In this document: positions 45,379 through 57,610 of the stretch, in pieces
How positions within the stretch are numbered: position 1 is the first letter of the stretch
How the letters are laid out: each line of letters opens with the position of its first letter
Assembly (NCBI RefSeq): GCF_932526225.1
Contig: NC_064044.1
Span: 4,463,747 to 4,527,746, forward strand
Origin: Nematostella vectensis
Taxonomy: Eukaryota; Cnidaria; Anthozoa; Actiniaria; Edwardsiidae
DNA: 64,000 nucleotides
Reading direction: 5' to 3'
Made by a program: the position numbers and the translations under genes
The notes under the pieces: generated by a model
Seen by the model: only the letters and a program-made list of their open reading frames with translations
What the model was told of the DNA's origin: nothing
Databases searched by the model: none

Positions 45379-48300
45379 CTACGAAACAGCGGCTTCTGGC
45401 GGCTTCTTTGGTTCTGTGTTTAGTTTTCTTAGCTCTAGCACTTCAGCTTGTAGTGCAGTAAACTCCCTAGCGGAAAATAAAATTTATAAATAAAAAGATA
45501 TAAAACATATAAAGATTTGACGACAGGAGGAATTGGCTTGAATGTCACGAATGTTTCATGGAGAACTTCCATCTGAATCAATGTTTTTTTTTTTCACATG
45601 CTCTCATTGGCTGAAAAGAAACCCCGACCAAATAGCCCTAATCAGTTCGACAAAAAAGACTTCAAAATGTGCACGCTAAAAACGTTTACAAGCGCGAAAA
45701 ATTTCACAAGCTTTATGGTTGGTACAAATCGTAATAATCTAACATGTTACATTGTCATTGATACAGGTAGCAGGGGGCACTGAGAGCACGTGCCCCACAA
45801 TATTTTCAAAAATCATAAGAAATTCAACTGTAGGGGTGTGACTGTGCAACTACGACGGCGAACCTGGCGATGAGAGGGAGAACGTAACCCCCAAAAAAGG
45901 CTTTCATGCTTTCGCTCAATTCTGAACTGGTTTAGATAAAATTCACTTGCTTAAAAAAATATAAACAAGCTTAGTACATTATTTCATAGTGAACAAGGAT
46001 AGTCTAGTTTTAAGTGCACGCGTTCCCGTCCTCGCTAGACCGTGAAACTTGGAGTTTTGACGTTGTAGTTTGAAGAAAAACGGTTGAAATGTATCAGACA
46101 GAATCCATCCCAGAGTGCATTGCACGTCTGGCTCTTTGAATTCCCAATTGTTTTCTGCTGTTGCCGTTTGCGTTGCTTAAATTCCATATTATTCCGACGC
46201 CCTGCACAGCTGTTAGCTACTATCATACAATACACCTACTCTGAGGACGGATACAGCTCTGTGCTATGATCATAAAAAAAACACCTACTCTCTGAGGGCG
46301 GCTGCTTGAAGCTTGAGGTCCTTATTAAGATCTTGCACACGTCGCGCTTCTAGCCAGAATGAATCGCCATTTCTCTGCTGCTTTTGCCATTTCAGATACA
46401 GACCGGGCCACAACACCTGTTGGGAAGCACAACTTGTTAGGGGAGCAACTACTTCCAAAACTCAAGATAGCTAAGTGGCAGGAAAAGAAAGAACATGGCT
46501 GAAAAATAACGATCACTAATCAAGGCAATAAGCTCGAGGTAAGACAAAAGATCACTGCAATGGTATTATTCCACTACTGTGTTAACGACCCCTCGGCACT
46601 TCAGGCACAATGTTATCTCAATGTCAAAGCGACATAGTTAACAAGGACTGGTACTCTAAATCCATCTTAAGCCCCATCTACACTAACAATTTTTAGTTGA
46701 CAACTATATTTGTTGGCATCTACCCTAGCAATTTATCATGTGTGACAATTTTTAATTGCCGAGAAAAAGCAATCCTGCTAGTTTTTGAGTAACTAGTTGC
46801 CATATAAAAATTGCCTACTTAACTCCATCTACACTAGCAAATAAAAATTGTCATATAAAAATTGTCAACTAAAAATTGTTAGTGTAGATGGGGCTTTAGG
46901 GCAACCTCGGAAAGCGAGGGGCTTTCAGCGAACAAGGGCTTATTTGACTTACCAAACTTTGCGGAGCTACTGAGGGCCACAAGACGGACTCGTTCCGCTC
47001 ATACATTGGGTTCAACATGTCTTCCAGAATCTCGTCCTGATTTAGATAGGACCTGCCAGAAATAATGTTACGAGTCTATAAGAACACAGTATTGGTAAAG
47101 CAAGGGAATATAGAGCAGTTACGAATTTTAATTCTTAAAAAACGTCCACATAAGAAATGGACCATGAAATATTAGTTGGCATTAAACCTTTAAAAAAAAA
47201 TTAGGGTTTGATTCGAATTTAAGGGGGATAAAGAGACAGAACTCACGACCTACACCTATCCAGTTGGCTTTAAAACAATGTTAAGATCTGCTTGCTTTCC
47301 TCTTATTTGTTTTGTCAGATTACTTCGAAGAAATGGTTATATATGTACTTTAAAATATCCAGGCACGTGACCTACCACAGGGAGATCGTCTTCTCTTTCA
47401 GTTTGACAGTCACACGATTTTTTTCATTATTACATAAAAATGTTCCTAAAAAGAAAAGAAAAGATGTATTACATTTCGAATAATCCTAATAAGACCACAA
47501 TCAAGAGGGAATATATTGCAATATGTAACAAAAGTTGGAGGAATGTGTCCCATTTCTGGAACATGTAATATTTACAGTGCGGCACACGCTACCGTGGCCA
47601 CTTTTACAGCTGTGTGAGGTAAGCCAATAAGAAAACGAGAAACGTTCTGACCAGATTGGCATCAACAGCCAACACACTTTGCGAAGAAATGCTACAGTGC
47701 TTATTTCTGATTTTTGGAATTCTTTTTAATTTATTCCCCGAAGAGAGCGTTGCAACCGTACTGGGATAAACGCGTACATGTTACAAAAATCGCCTCAGGA
47801 CATATAAAGAGCACCACTAATAGATCGTATCGCCCGTTGTTTTTAGCTTGCTCTTGCATCCTACTGGTGAGAACTTAGCTTAATATGCGACTAGCACTAA
47901 GAAATCACGTGACTCGGTGAATGAATCAATCAGAGAGTTTATTTCAGAAAGGGCTTATTTTCATTGGCATTTTTTTCTTCGATTTCTCGCGTGACGGCTG
48001 CAGACCTTTCTGTGTTTATTTGGACTTAAAGCCGCATTGTCACCAGTTTACTTCCGGTCGATTACGTAACAATCTCCGATGATTTTTAACGGAGAACGTG
48101 AAAAATATTTCAAAATATTGAAAGCAGTGTCTATTGGAAGTTTCTTTGAGGATGTGATCGATAATTTAGAGCGGATGGCCTGTTAAATATCTCGGATTCT
48201 AATAGATTCTTTTGTCTTTTAACGGTTGAGGTTTCCGTCGGACCTCCGGAAGTAAACTGGTGACAATGTGGCTTTAAGTTTACCACTCAGAAGGGCACGT

Positions 48301-51300
48301 GATTTCTTAGCGCAAGCCGCTTATTGGGATGAAGCTACAGTACGTGTCTTACCGAATTGTGAGTAGTACGCATGCTCGAAGAGACATATCAGAAAACTAT
48401 CGTGAAACTCAAAGGAACACGGAAATTGTTGATATATCTGAAACAGCAAGAGAAAAATAATCCTTAGATCGCACGAAAGTGAGGATTTAATTAAGCATGA
48501 AACTGTAATGTTGTAAAAGCTAACCTTTTCAAAAATAATGATAGTTTTTTATATAAAAACCAAAACCAAAATTGGCACGTAACGAAAATGTAACACAACC
48601 ACTTGGCATTGTTACAGTATACGACTTGCTACTTCTCTATGCCCAGTCCCTTACCTGCCAGACACAGTCCAGGAAAAGAAGGAAAACTGGTCCCTGGCCT
48701 TTGTATTTTGTAGAAGAAAACCCAACCCTAGTGCAGCGATTGGAGAAGGGGTGTCCCCCACGGATCCATTCTCGGTCCACCAATGACTGAAACCTAGAAC
48801 CCAAACAATGACCCAAATACACCTCCAATGGTACAATCGCAAACAATACGACAATAACAATAAGAAATTGAACAACGCCTTAAACTATTAATTAAACCAC
48901 ATCAAAAACAAAAAGAATTAAATTTTAAACCATCAATTTCCATCGGCTTATTTGAGCAAGATATTGCGACATTTTAATTGAAAATATTTCGAAATTTCTT
49001 CAAATAATTTGTCTTTTGGATAAAAATATAAAAATAATTTGAATTTTGGATGAAAATAACAAAAGTGTGGCTGACAAGGGTTCTGCCATACCACTCTCAC
49101 CACTTTCTCCTGTAACTACTCCACCACATACCCTCTGACTGTCCGGCAGTCTGGGTCCAAGATGACCTGAGACAATGATGTCACCTGGAGAGTAGCGTCC
49201 AGTCCAGCACCATCATGCACCAGCACAGGTATCCCATCAGTGTGGAGACAGTGTGCAACATAGCATGCAGTTCCTAGAACAGCTTGTATTTGGTCCATCC
49301 AACCACAGGACTCCAAGCGAGACAGATATGCGTTCATACTCAGATTTTGATCAAAACAAGCTGAAGGAGCAGAAAAAAATATCTTTATACATGCACTTTA
49401 ACATAAAATAACTACTTTATGGGTATAAAATAGCCAAAATGAAGCACTGGGAGCTATAACTTTTAGATTCTATGAGTGCAACCTTATTTGAAATAGATAG
49501 GTAAAACAGGGAAATCTCGAAGCATGCAGTGGACATTTAGTTATGGTATAATTCATGCTCACCTTCCATTAACTTGCAAACGCTGTCTATAAGGACGGTG
49601 TGTTTTTCTATATTATGATTGGAGCGTTTCCACTGAGGATAATTTGACTCAGGTTCGAGACCACCACCTGAGAAAAGAAAAAAAATAAACACTTGCATGA
49701 TGAGGAGCTGAAAGCCTGGGGTGGGGGGTTTCCCATAAAAACAAAAGGGGATGACAGTCTACAAAATCAATTTTAACAGTAAGAGATATAACAATTTGGG
49801 TATGTTCAACAAAAATTCTTAGCCTTAAAAGATAGCACATTTGGTGTGGTTAAAGCAATTTTTAACCCTAAGGGATAGCACTACCATTAGTTACCAACAA
49901 TACAGCCATAAGTATTAAAAGTACTTAAAATTTATCAGTTGACTTGTTGGTTTTGGAACACCATTAGCTAAAAACTCATAATAGATACTGTAGCAAAATC
50001 TAAAGAATCTAGTTTAAATATCCTCTAGAGTTAGCTGTTACTAGAATTTTATACCCTAAAAAGGCAGGATGATCACCTCCATCTACATTTATGGAATGAG
50101 CAGAGAGCAGTAAAAAATTGAATAAGCCACAATTTGGTCACTCTCACTTCTCTGTGACACCAATTGAGTACCTAGACTTAATCAATACTAACAATTGATA
50201 AACCCATAAGTATTTGGTATCACAACAAACCTTTGCTTCTACTGTTCATGACAGCAGGAGTGGACCTTGTGTCCACAATCATGCCCTTTTTCATTGACCC
50301 TAGAGCTGAGTTGACTAGCTTCTCATCTTCTTTACATCTCTTATTGGACATAGACCCACAGAGCGGCTCACCAGACCTCATTAACACAGACTGTGAATGA
50401 TAGAAAAACAAAATACAGGTTTGACATAGTAGCAAATACTACCAATATTGTATCTAACTTTTCAAAAAGCATGTAAGGGAGGTGTAGTAGAGAACAATTT
50501 TTCAATCATGTGTACTGCAGTACAAGGTGAGTTGATCATTAGAAGATGGGAAGGCCATTTATGAAACCAAGCAAACTTCAAAGTACATAAACAAAGGACA
50601 TATCTGGGTCCCCCTGATGAATTCAAGACTCGTTTTTTTTCTTATGACTTTCTTATCTTGCCCCCTACCTGAATGACTTTCCATGTCCTATTTTTGGCTG
50701 TGCTATGACCAGGAGTGAGGGGGGAAGGGGGTCCTTTTTAAAAGCATACAGGTATGACATTTCTGAGGTTTCAATCCTTCACAGGTGAGAACATTATTCA
50801 AAGTACACATCTACCTGAGTTGCCTTGTGGAAATAACAAAGAACAGGGAATCTTGCGCCATGCCTAAACTGTGCGGATGCTTTTAACTCATCATCGGAGA
50901 CACCCAAAGGGACTATGACAGAGGTGGGATAACTAGCACACACCTGGAAAAACAAATTAATTAAGATCTGTACCAATACAGTGGGGAATAAAGGGGTTAC
51001 AGGGTTACATGGCCCATATGTGTTGTGTAATGTGGCCCATATGTGTTGTTTGACGTTGCCCATATACAGTTTGTGCTGTGCGACAGGGCCCATATGTGTT
51101 GGGTGACATGGCTCATATGTGTTGTGTGACATGGCTCATATGTTTTGGGTGACATAGCCCATATGTGTTGTGTGACATGGCCAATATGTGTTGTGTGACA
51201 TGGCCCATATGTGTTGTGTGACATGGCCCATATGTGTTGGGTGACATGGCTCATGTGTTGTGTGACGTGGCCCATATGTGTTGTGTGACGTGGCCCATAT

Positions 51301-54235
51301 GTGTTGTGTGACGTGGCCCATATGTGTTGTGTGACGTGGCCCATATGTGTTGTGTGACATGGCCCATATGTGTTGTGTGACATGGCCCATATGTGTTGTG
51401 TGACATGGCTCATATGTGTTGGGTGACATGGCCCATATGTGTTGGGTGAAATGGCTCATGTGTTGTGTGACATGGCCCATATGTGTTGTGTGACATGGCC
51501 CACATGTGTTGGGTGACATGGCTCATATGTGTTGTGTGACGTGGCCCATATGTGTTGTGTGACATGGCCTATATGTGTTGTGTGACATGGCTCAGGTGTT
51601 GTGTGACGTGGCCCATATGTGTTGTGTGACATGGCTCAGGTAATGTGTGACGTGGCCCATATGTGTTGTGTGACATGGCTCAGGTGTTGTGTGACATGGC
51701 TCAGGTGTTGTGTGACATGGCCCGTATGTGTTGGGTGACATGGCCCATATGTGTTGTGTGGCGTGGCCCATGTGTGTTGTGTGACATGGCCCATATGTGT
51801 TGTGTGACATGGCCCATATGTGTTGGGTGACATGGCTCATGTGTTGTGTGATGTGGCTCATATCTGTTGTGTGACATGGCCGTAACCGTTGGGTGGCATG
51901 GCCCATATGTGTTGTGTGACATGGCTCATATCTGTTGAGTGGCATGGCCCATATGTGTTGTGTGACATGGCTCATATCTGTTGGGTGGCATGGCCCATAT
52001 GTGTTGTGTGACATGGCTCATATCTGTTGGGTGGCATGGCCCATATGTGTTGTGTGACATGGCCCATACAGGAGTAAGTACGCAGCTGCTTTGTCTCCTA
52101 TTATCTTTGTTCTACAAAGGAGTTCTTTTTGTCTCTATTCTTCTCGTTCTTTGTGTCCAGGTGCGGATATTGTTCATTTGCCCAATCAAATTGCAGCTTG
52201 TAAGAGCTGTGTACTGACTCCCATACAGTACAATATCCGATATGTGCCATGGCTCATATGCATTAGGACATGGCCTATACATGCTGTGTGACATGGCTCA
52301 TGTGTTGTGTGACATGGCTCATATGTTTTGTGTGACATGGCTCATATGGGTTGTGACACAGCCTATATATGCTGTGTGGCATGGCCTATACATGCTGTGT
52401 GACATGGCTCATGTGTTGTGTGACATGGCTCATGTGCTGTGTGACATGGCTCATATGTTTTGTGTGACATGGCTCATATGGGTTGTGACACAGCCTATAT
52501 ATGCTGTGTGGCATGGGCTATACATGCTGTGTGAGATAGCTTATAAATGTTGTGTAACATGCCACATGTGTTGTGTGACATGGCCGATACATGTTGTGCG
52601 ACATGGCTCATATGCATTAGGAAATGGTCTCTGCTGTGTGACATGGCTCATATGTGTTGTATGACTTGGCCCATATGTTTTTACCTCATAATTAATATTG
52701 ACATGACTGATTCTCCATGACTGTGTAGATGAACACACTTTAGCAAAGTCTAGATCATTACTGAACATATCCCAGCCATCCTCACCACTCAAGGCACCAA
52801 CATGGCGATAGAAAAATGGGTACTTTAATGTTTGATTTTCTGGTGAAAAAGTAAAAAAAGGAAAAAAAATCAGAGTGCATATACAAAAGGCACACAAAAA
52901 CCTTGGCTATCTGGCTAAGGGCACTTGGCATCTAAAAGTGGGTCTTTTTTTTTCTTAAAAATCTTTAATTTACTATGATTTTTCCATATGATACCTATGA
53001 CTGCACACACCCCTCAGGCAATCCTGTGTATGGTCATTTCTCATTAAGGAATCCTTAAATACCCCATAGCAAATCCTGGCTAATAAGGACTAAATTACTA
53101 AGGAATTGTTACCTAGTGTGGATAGAGCATCAATGGTTGAGATTAAATTAAGGGCTTTCTCCATATCATTGATTCTCATCTTAACCAGGTCAAAATTTTT
53201 ACAACAGATTGTCAGAATGGCTTCCTGCCCCACAAACTTTTTCTCCACATGCTCAACTCCACTTATCAACAACTGCAAGGAAAAAATGAGTGATTATTAG
53301 TGAGTTTTATCACAGTTGAGGTGGGGTGGGGAATGCTGTACATAATATCTGGAGGTTTTGAGATGGGGCTGATTATACCACTGTGACTATTAGTAAACCG
53401 GGAGAGAGATTTTTTCAGAGGCACAAACTTTTTCTCCACATTCTCAAATCTACCTTTCCACAAGGGCAATATGCGAGTATAAGTGGTTAATAGTTAGTCA
53501 TGTTGGGGTTATTTCCAGGTGAAGTGTGGCTTTTGTGAGTACCCTCAAGGTGACATGTGGGTGGTCATACAACATACTGTAATTAATAGCATATCATGTG
53601 GGACCGTTATCAGGGGTGAGAGGTGGGGCAGGGGAGTTGTACCTTTGGTCAGGCTCTTAAGGTGACAAGGTGGTCATACAAGGCAAAGTGATGCTGTGAT
53701 TATTAGTAAATCATGTAGGGGGGGGGGTTAATGTTTGGGTGAAGGGGTGTGGGGCTGTTGTACATGCTCTCAAGGTAACATGGGGGTGGTCATACAAGGC
53801 ACTGTGGCACTGTAATGTTGTGATTATTAGAATGACATGTGGGGCCATATTCAAAGGTGGGTGGAGGGGGCAGGGGTGTGGGGCTGTTGTGCGCACTGTG
53901 AGAAAATAAGGCACCGCGAACGTAAAATAAAAGCCACCAAAACGATCTTTCTTTTAATTTTAAATATCAAATATAAATACACCAAGACCCACAACACAAT
54001 CACTCAACAAAATTGAATTATTATACGGAGATTTAGAATAATTGATTCTACGAGTAGCACACACTATCAAAGATTACAAGCTACTTACGAATAGTTCCTC
54101 AGAGCGCTGAGTTCGTGACGAGAAGATAAGGTGATGGCCGGTGACACACAATGTGCCTTCGATATACGGGGTGTTTCTCCTTTTGAGGAGAACATTGTCG
54201 ATGCTGGGGGACTTAATATACTCTGCAAACTCCAT
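45379..54235 (-). CDS. MTMR9: Myotubularin-related protein 9 (catalytically dead), complete, 13 exons
   Basis: Exons (minus): 54235-54089, 53272-53113, 52839-52685, 50943-50815, 50390-50231, 49667-49563, 49360-49132, 48793-48655, 48437-48353, 47445-47376, 47052-46953, 46416-46289, 45466-45379; phases agree throughout, 564 residues. MTMR9 is the inactive partner that binds and stimulates MTMR6/7/8 phosphoinositide 3-phosphatases. Seen: the N-terminal PH-GRAM region (MEFAEYIKSPSIDNV, EGTLCVTGHHLIFSS), the phosphatase-like fold (RCKEDEKLVN, IVDTRS), HDGAGLDAT at residues 334-342 where active members have the Cys-x5-Arg loop, FLLFLDCVWQ, LWPSVAPQSL and a C-terminal coiled coil (EEFTALQAEVLELRK). 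The catalytic Cys and Arg are both missing, as known for MTMR9. Introns hold a 23-bp minisatellite and two miniature transposons. The start faces UQCC2 365 bases away. Confidence 0.96.
46668..46898. mobile_element. 231-bp MITE in MTMR9 intron 12
   Basis: The ends TAAGCCCCATCTACACTAAC and the near-perfect complement GTTAGTGTAGATGGGGCTTTA continue for about 35 bases (AATTTTTAGTTGACAA). The interior repeats 'ccatctacactagcaa' and 'caatttt.a.ttg' words. A TA/TTA target is likely. No coding capacity. Confidence 0.8.
48026..48277 (-). mobile_element. TTAA-flanked MITE, copy 2
   Basis: 252 bp: TTAAAGCCGCATTGTCACC ... GGTGACAATGTGGCTTTAA, with about 30-bp inverted ends. Same family as 59842-60093 but in the opposite orientation; in MTMR9 intron 9. 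TTAA duplication fits Kolobok- or piggyBac-type mobilisation. Confidence 0.88.
51001..52075. repeat. 23-bp minisatellite, large block, MTMR9 intron 3
   Basis: About 45 imperfect units of the type atggcccatatgtgttgtgtg, with variants (gctcat, cgtggc, some shortened). It generates several overlapping spurious His/Thr/Met-rich frames. Confidence 0.93.
52245..52672. repeat. 23-bp minisatellite, second block beside MTMR9 exon 3 donor
   Basis: Diverged units of the same family, ending about 10-15 bases from the exon 3 donor at 52685. The intronic bases after the donor (ACATATGGGCC on the minus strand) already match the unit. A unique 170-base segment (52076-52244) separates it from the larger block. 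Confidence 0.88.
52935..53035 (+). repeat. Dispersed ~100-bp repeat, three copies in window
   Basis: Shares 'aaaagtgggtc', 'acctatgactgcrcac' and 'caatcct' with 56045-56145 (+) and 57065-57160 (-). No ends defined; the family was not recognised. Confidence 0.6.
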
Positions 54236-54600
54236 GTTGTGCTGGATTATGGCATGTTCAATGTAAGGAAATAACTAAAGAATGAATTAATAAAGAGAGA
54301 AATACGACTTTGAAACTAAAACATTCCAAATGAATCTTGTGATTGAGCCTGCGATTTGGAACTTACCACAGGAAGCCCACATAATTTGCGTAAAGAAGGT
54401 TCTAAAAATTTAAAAACTCTGTTACCATTTGAAAGTAACACCAAAACATATTCTTTTTAAGATTCGATAAGCCTTTGGATTTTTTTGGCAATAAATCCAA
54501 AAGGAATAACTTTTAATTTCAAATATTTGGGATTCCGGTGGTGTGAAAATACCTCCCTCCCCTCCCCCACTCAGGTGTTGTATTGTAGCCTGTAGCCAAG
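54236..54600. promoter_or_regulatory. Divergent promoter, MTMR9 / UQCC2
   Basis: Only 365 bases separate the two start codons on opposite strands, so this must hold both promoters and 5' untranslated regions. No TATA box was seen. Confidence 0.65.
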
Positions 54601-56313
54601 ATGGCGTCCAGAAGTCGTTCGCTCGCCCCTAAACTCTTCCAGCGTTTCCTGCAGGTTTGTGAGCAATGGCCTGTTGACAAGAGCAGGGTGGGAAGAGATC
54701 TTGGCGCACATATTAAGGAGAACTTTGGTGCTCACTTAAAAGAGAACAAACTAAATGTAAGTATTGGTTTCATTCTCGCGTTGGTTTGGCTCAATTTGTT
54801 GTTGCATAACGAGTATTTAGTCGCCACTTGTCCTTCAAGTATAAAGGCAAAAAGGTTTTGACCAATGATAATTATAAAATTTGCACCGTTCTATTTTTCG
54901 TGTTATTTATAGGGATTGATTGGCCATTAGTGGTGTCGGAATCTGAAATAAAAACAGCTTTTGATTGTATTACTTAATGTATAAGTTTTGTGGATATTTT
55001 GATTCCAGGCCAAAGATGCAGAGAGAATGCTTGATAGTCTGGTTAAGATCAGCTCAAACTACTACAGAGAAAAGGTAGCCACAGTATTGACGGCTCTGAA
55101 TGTTTGATAATGGGAATATTTTTTAGCTGTCTTTGTTTAGTCTTGAGACACAGGGTACCCACCCTTTGGGAGTGTGTTTTGCACATCGAAGGGGTTATTA
55201 ATTAGTACAGTCTGGCATGCTCTTCTCACCCAAACATGCATCCAATGTTGACCTGATTTGTTGATGCTTGAAAGTCTAAATAGCAGTGAAGTGTGTTCTT
55301 GGAGTTCATCTTACTTCACTCCTGTCAGCGTGAGCTAACAAGAAGTAACCGCAGTAATAGAAGGTCTTGCCATATTTGAGCAGAGGGTGTGAGGGGAGAG
55401 GGGTAGTACTTTTCTCCTCTCATTAGCGTGAGCTACTGTAACAAGGAGTAACTGTTCTAAGGTCTAGCCATATTTGAGCAGAGGGAGTGAGGGGGGAGGG
55501 GTAGTACTTTCCTACTGTCATTAGCATGAGCTACTGTAACAAGGAGTAACTGTTCTAAGGTCTAGCCATATATGAGCAGAGGGTATGGGGGGAAGGGGGA
55601 GTTCTCTACAGGAATATAAGCGTGTAGTAGAGAAATGGCCTAAAGGGCCCACACCTCCACCCTTCCCTTCTAGCATGTATTGGCCCTCATTGAGACACCT
55701 TATGCCTTTGCTAATCCTGGCTTGCAAATGCACAATTTAATACTTTCCATTTTTCTTCACTTTTGTTTAGTACCCAAGGGAAAGGAACACAGCATTTACC
55801 ACAGATGTAGCCAAAGAAGCAGGTTATGTACTATCTACAGGTAAACAGGTCAACATACAGGTAAACAGGTCAACATACAGGTAAACAGGTCAACATTGCA
55901 GTGGCTTTTGCTTTACAAGAAGGACATTGCAAAGACATGGGATTGATGCATCAGGCTTAATTAGTGTCAGCTATTTGTATTTCAAACCAGGCTCTTAAAC
56001 AGGGGGTTACACCAGGAGCAGGCCACCCCTCCCCACTTGGCGGCCAAAAAGTGGGTCATTTCTTATTAAAGGATCATCAAATGCTATGCTTCCTCCATAT
56101 TATACCTATGACTGCGCACCCACTCAGCCAATCCTTGGTATGCGACTGCAGAGTGCACTTTGGGTGTGGCTGCATTAGTCAGGAATGCACATGTGTGTAA
56201 AACTCATTGTTTTCTCTTTCTTTTTTTTTTCAGAGTACCAAAATCAAGTCCGGGATAAGAAAAGTTTCTGGGATAGATTGACCAACAGGAAGAAGATCTG
56301 GGACGACAAGTGA
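54601..56313 (+). CDS. UQCC2: Ubiquinol-cytochrome c reductase complex assembly factor 2
   Basis: Exons 54601-54756, 55009-55074, 55771-55840 and 56234-56313; phases agree, 123 residues, close to the roughly 126 of the vertebrate protein. UQCC2 is a mitochondrial matrix/inner-membrane factor that, with UQCC1, stabilises newly made cytochrome b during complex III assembly. Recognised by FLQVCEQWPVDKSRVGRDLG near the N-terminus, the SSNYYREKYPRERNTAF block and a C-terminal basic-aromatic helix ending in WDRLTNRKKIWDDK. The Arg/Ser-rich N-terminus fits a mitochondrial targeting peptide. The donor of exon 3 is followed by two further copies of itself. Confidence 0.92.
55325..55600. repeat. Three imperfect ~93-bp direct repeats in UQCC2 intron 2
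   Basis: Shared blocks include gtgagctactgtaacaagga, 'gtaactgttctaaggtctag', 'ccatatttgagcagaggg' and 'gaggggtagtacttt'. Confidence 0.85.
55835..55894. repeat. Triplicated UQCC2 exon 3 splice donor
   Basis: Three copies of the 20-mer acaggtaaacaggtcaacat in a row; the first contains the real donor ACAG|GTAAAC at 55840/55841. Use of the second or third copy would add 20 or 40 coding bases and shift the frame. Confidence 0.9.
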
Positions 56314-57344
56314 ATCATCCTTTACTATAATTGTACAATAGTGTAAATAGAGAAGGGAATTTTTGTTTACTACAACAGAAAAAAAATGGGTTCAAACTTT
56401 AAGAAAAATTCTGTATGTCAATGGCATTTTATACTTGTGCCCATTTATAAACAAGGAAAATAAGTTGTATGTTTGAATTGGAATTGTATGCTGTGATAAG
56501 TAGTTTTGAATGAACTCCTTTGCTGGAACTCTGTTTTATCCCTCGCATTAAATATATCAATAACCTGTGGCCAGGAATTAACTGCGAATGAGTTATCATA
56601 ACAAGCGGACCATGTGGAATGATTATTATAACTTGAATCACCACCAAGTCAAGTGTCTAGGAGCCCCAGACAGTGCCACCATATTGTATGTAATCAATAT
56701 TAAAGAGAGATCTCTAAAAATCATCTGAAATCAAAGCTTTATACGTCATTTACAAGATTTGATAGGTGTTCCCAAGGATGCTTTCTCACTCTTTTAACTG
56801 TCTGTGACTGATCAGCCATTCAGATCTCTGGATGCCACATGTTTGCAATCCCCGATTGTTTATACAAATAGAAGCATTGGGCAGCATCATGGAGGTAGAC
56901 AATGTAAAAAGCGCACAGGCAGCCTAAAATTAAAACTACATATCATATGAAAAAAGGTTATTATATGACGATCATTTAATAAGAATTCTTAAACTTTTTG
57001 GCATGCAAAGGGGGGTGGGAGTGCAGAATGTTGGAGCTTACCCGATAGGTACGTGCCTCAGGTGCGTACAGGATTGGTTGAGGGGGGTTGTGCAGTCATA
57101 GGTACCATGGAAAAAGCATAGTATTTAAAGATTCTTTTAATAAGAAATGACCCACCTGTGTACGCGCCAAGGCCTGGATGGTTGTTGTACACAAGCAGGG
57201 CAGTAGCAGAGGGTGGGGGCACATGCCCCCCCCCCCCTAAAAAAAAAATTATAAACAAATGATCGCCATGATCAGTCCCAGGCTACCTGCAGGTCAGTGA
57301 CTGTATTTAAAGTTATAAAATCAAATATAATAACTTTGACTTGA
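56314..57344. other. Intergenic stretch downstream of UQCC2
   Basis: Contains the UQCC2 3' flank (attaaatatatc near 56550 and attaaagag near 56700 are possible polyadenylation signals), a dispersed repeat copy (57065-57160, -), and a 'GTAGCAGAGGGTGGGGGC' repeat with a poly-C/poly-A junction at 57190-57250. No gene recognised. Confidence 0.55.
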
Positions 57345-57610
57345 CTTGAGGGGGTTTGGGCTAGGTCTATTCTTAGGGTTTGGGCTAGGTCTAGTCTTAG
57401 GGTTGGGGTTTGGGCTAGGTCTAGTCTTAGGGTTTGGGCTAGGTCTAGTCTTAGGGTTGGTGTTTGGGCTAGGTCTAGTCTTAGGGTTGGTGTTTGGGCT
57501 AGGTCTAGTCTTAGGGTTGGTGTTTGGGCTAGGTCTAGTCTTAGGGTTGGTGTTTGGGCTAGGTCTAGTCTGGGGTTGGCGTTTGGGCTAGGTCTAGTCT
57601 AGTATGGGTC
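57345..57610. repeat. Minisatellite with TTAGGGTT words
   Basis: About nine units of 24-30 bases such as cttagggttggtgtttgggc followed by taggtctagt. The frame 57346-57591, a Gly-Leu repeat, is an artefact. It contains the animal telomere word ttaggg once per unit, but not in uninterrupted tandem. Confidence 0.9.

Noticed and set aside
50997-52664. His/Thr/Met-rich frames
   Set aside because: Translations of the 23-bp minisatellite in MTMR9 intron 3.
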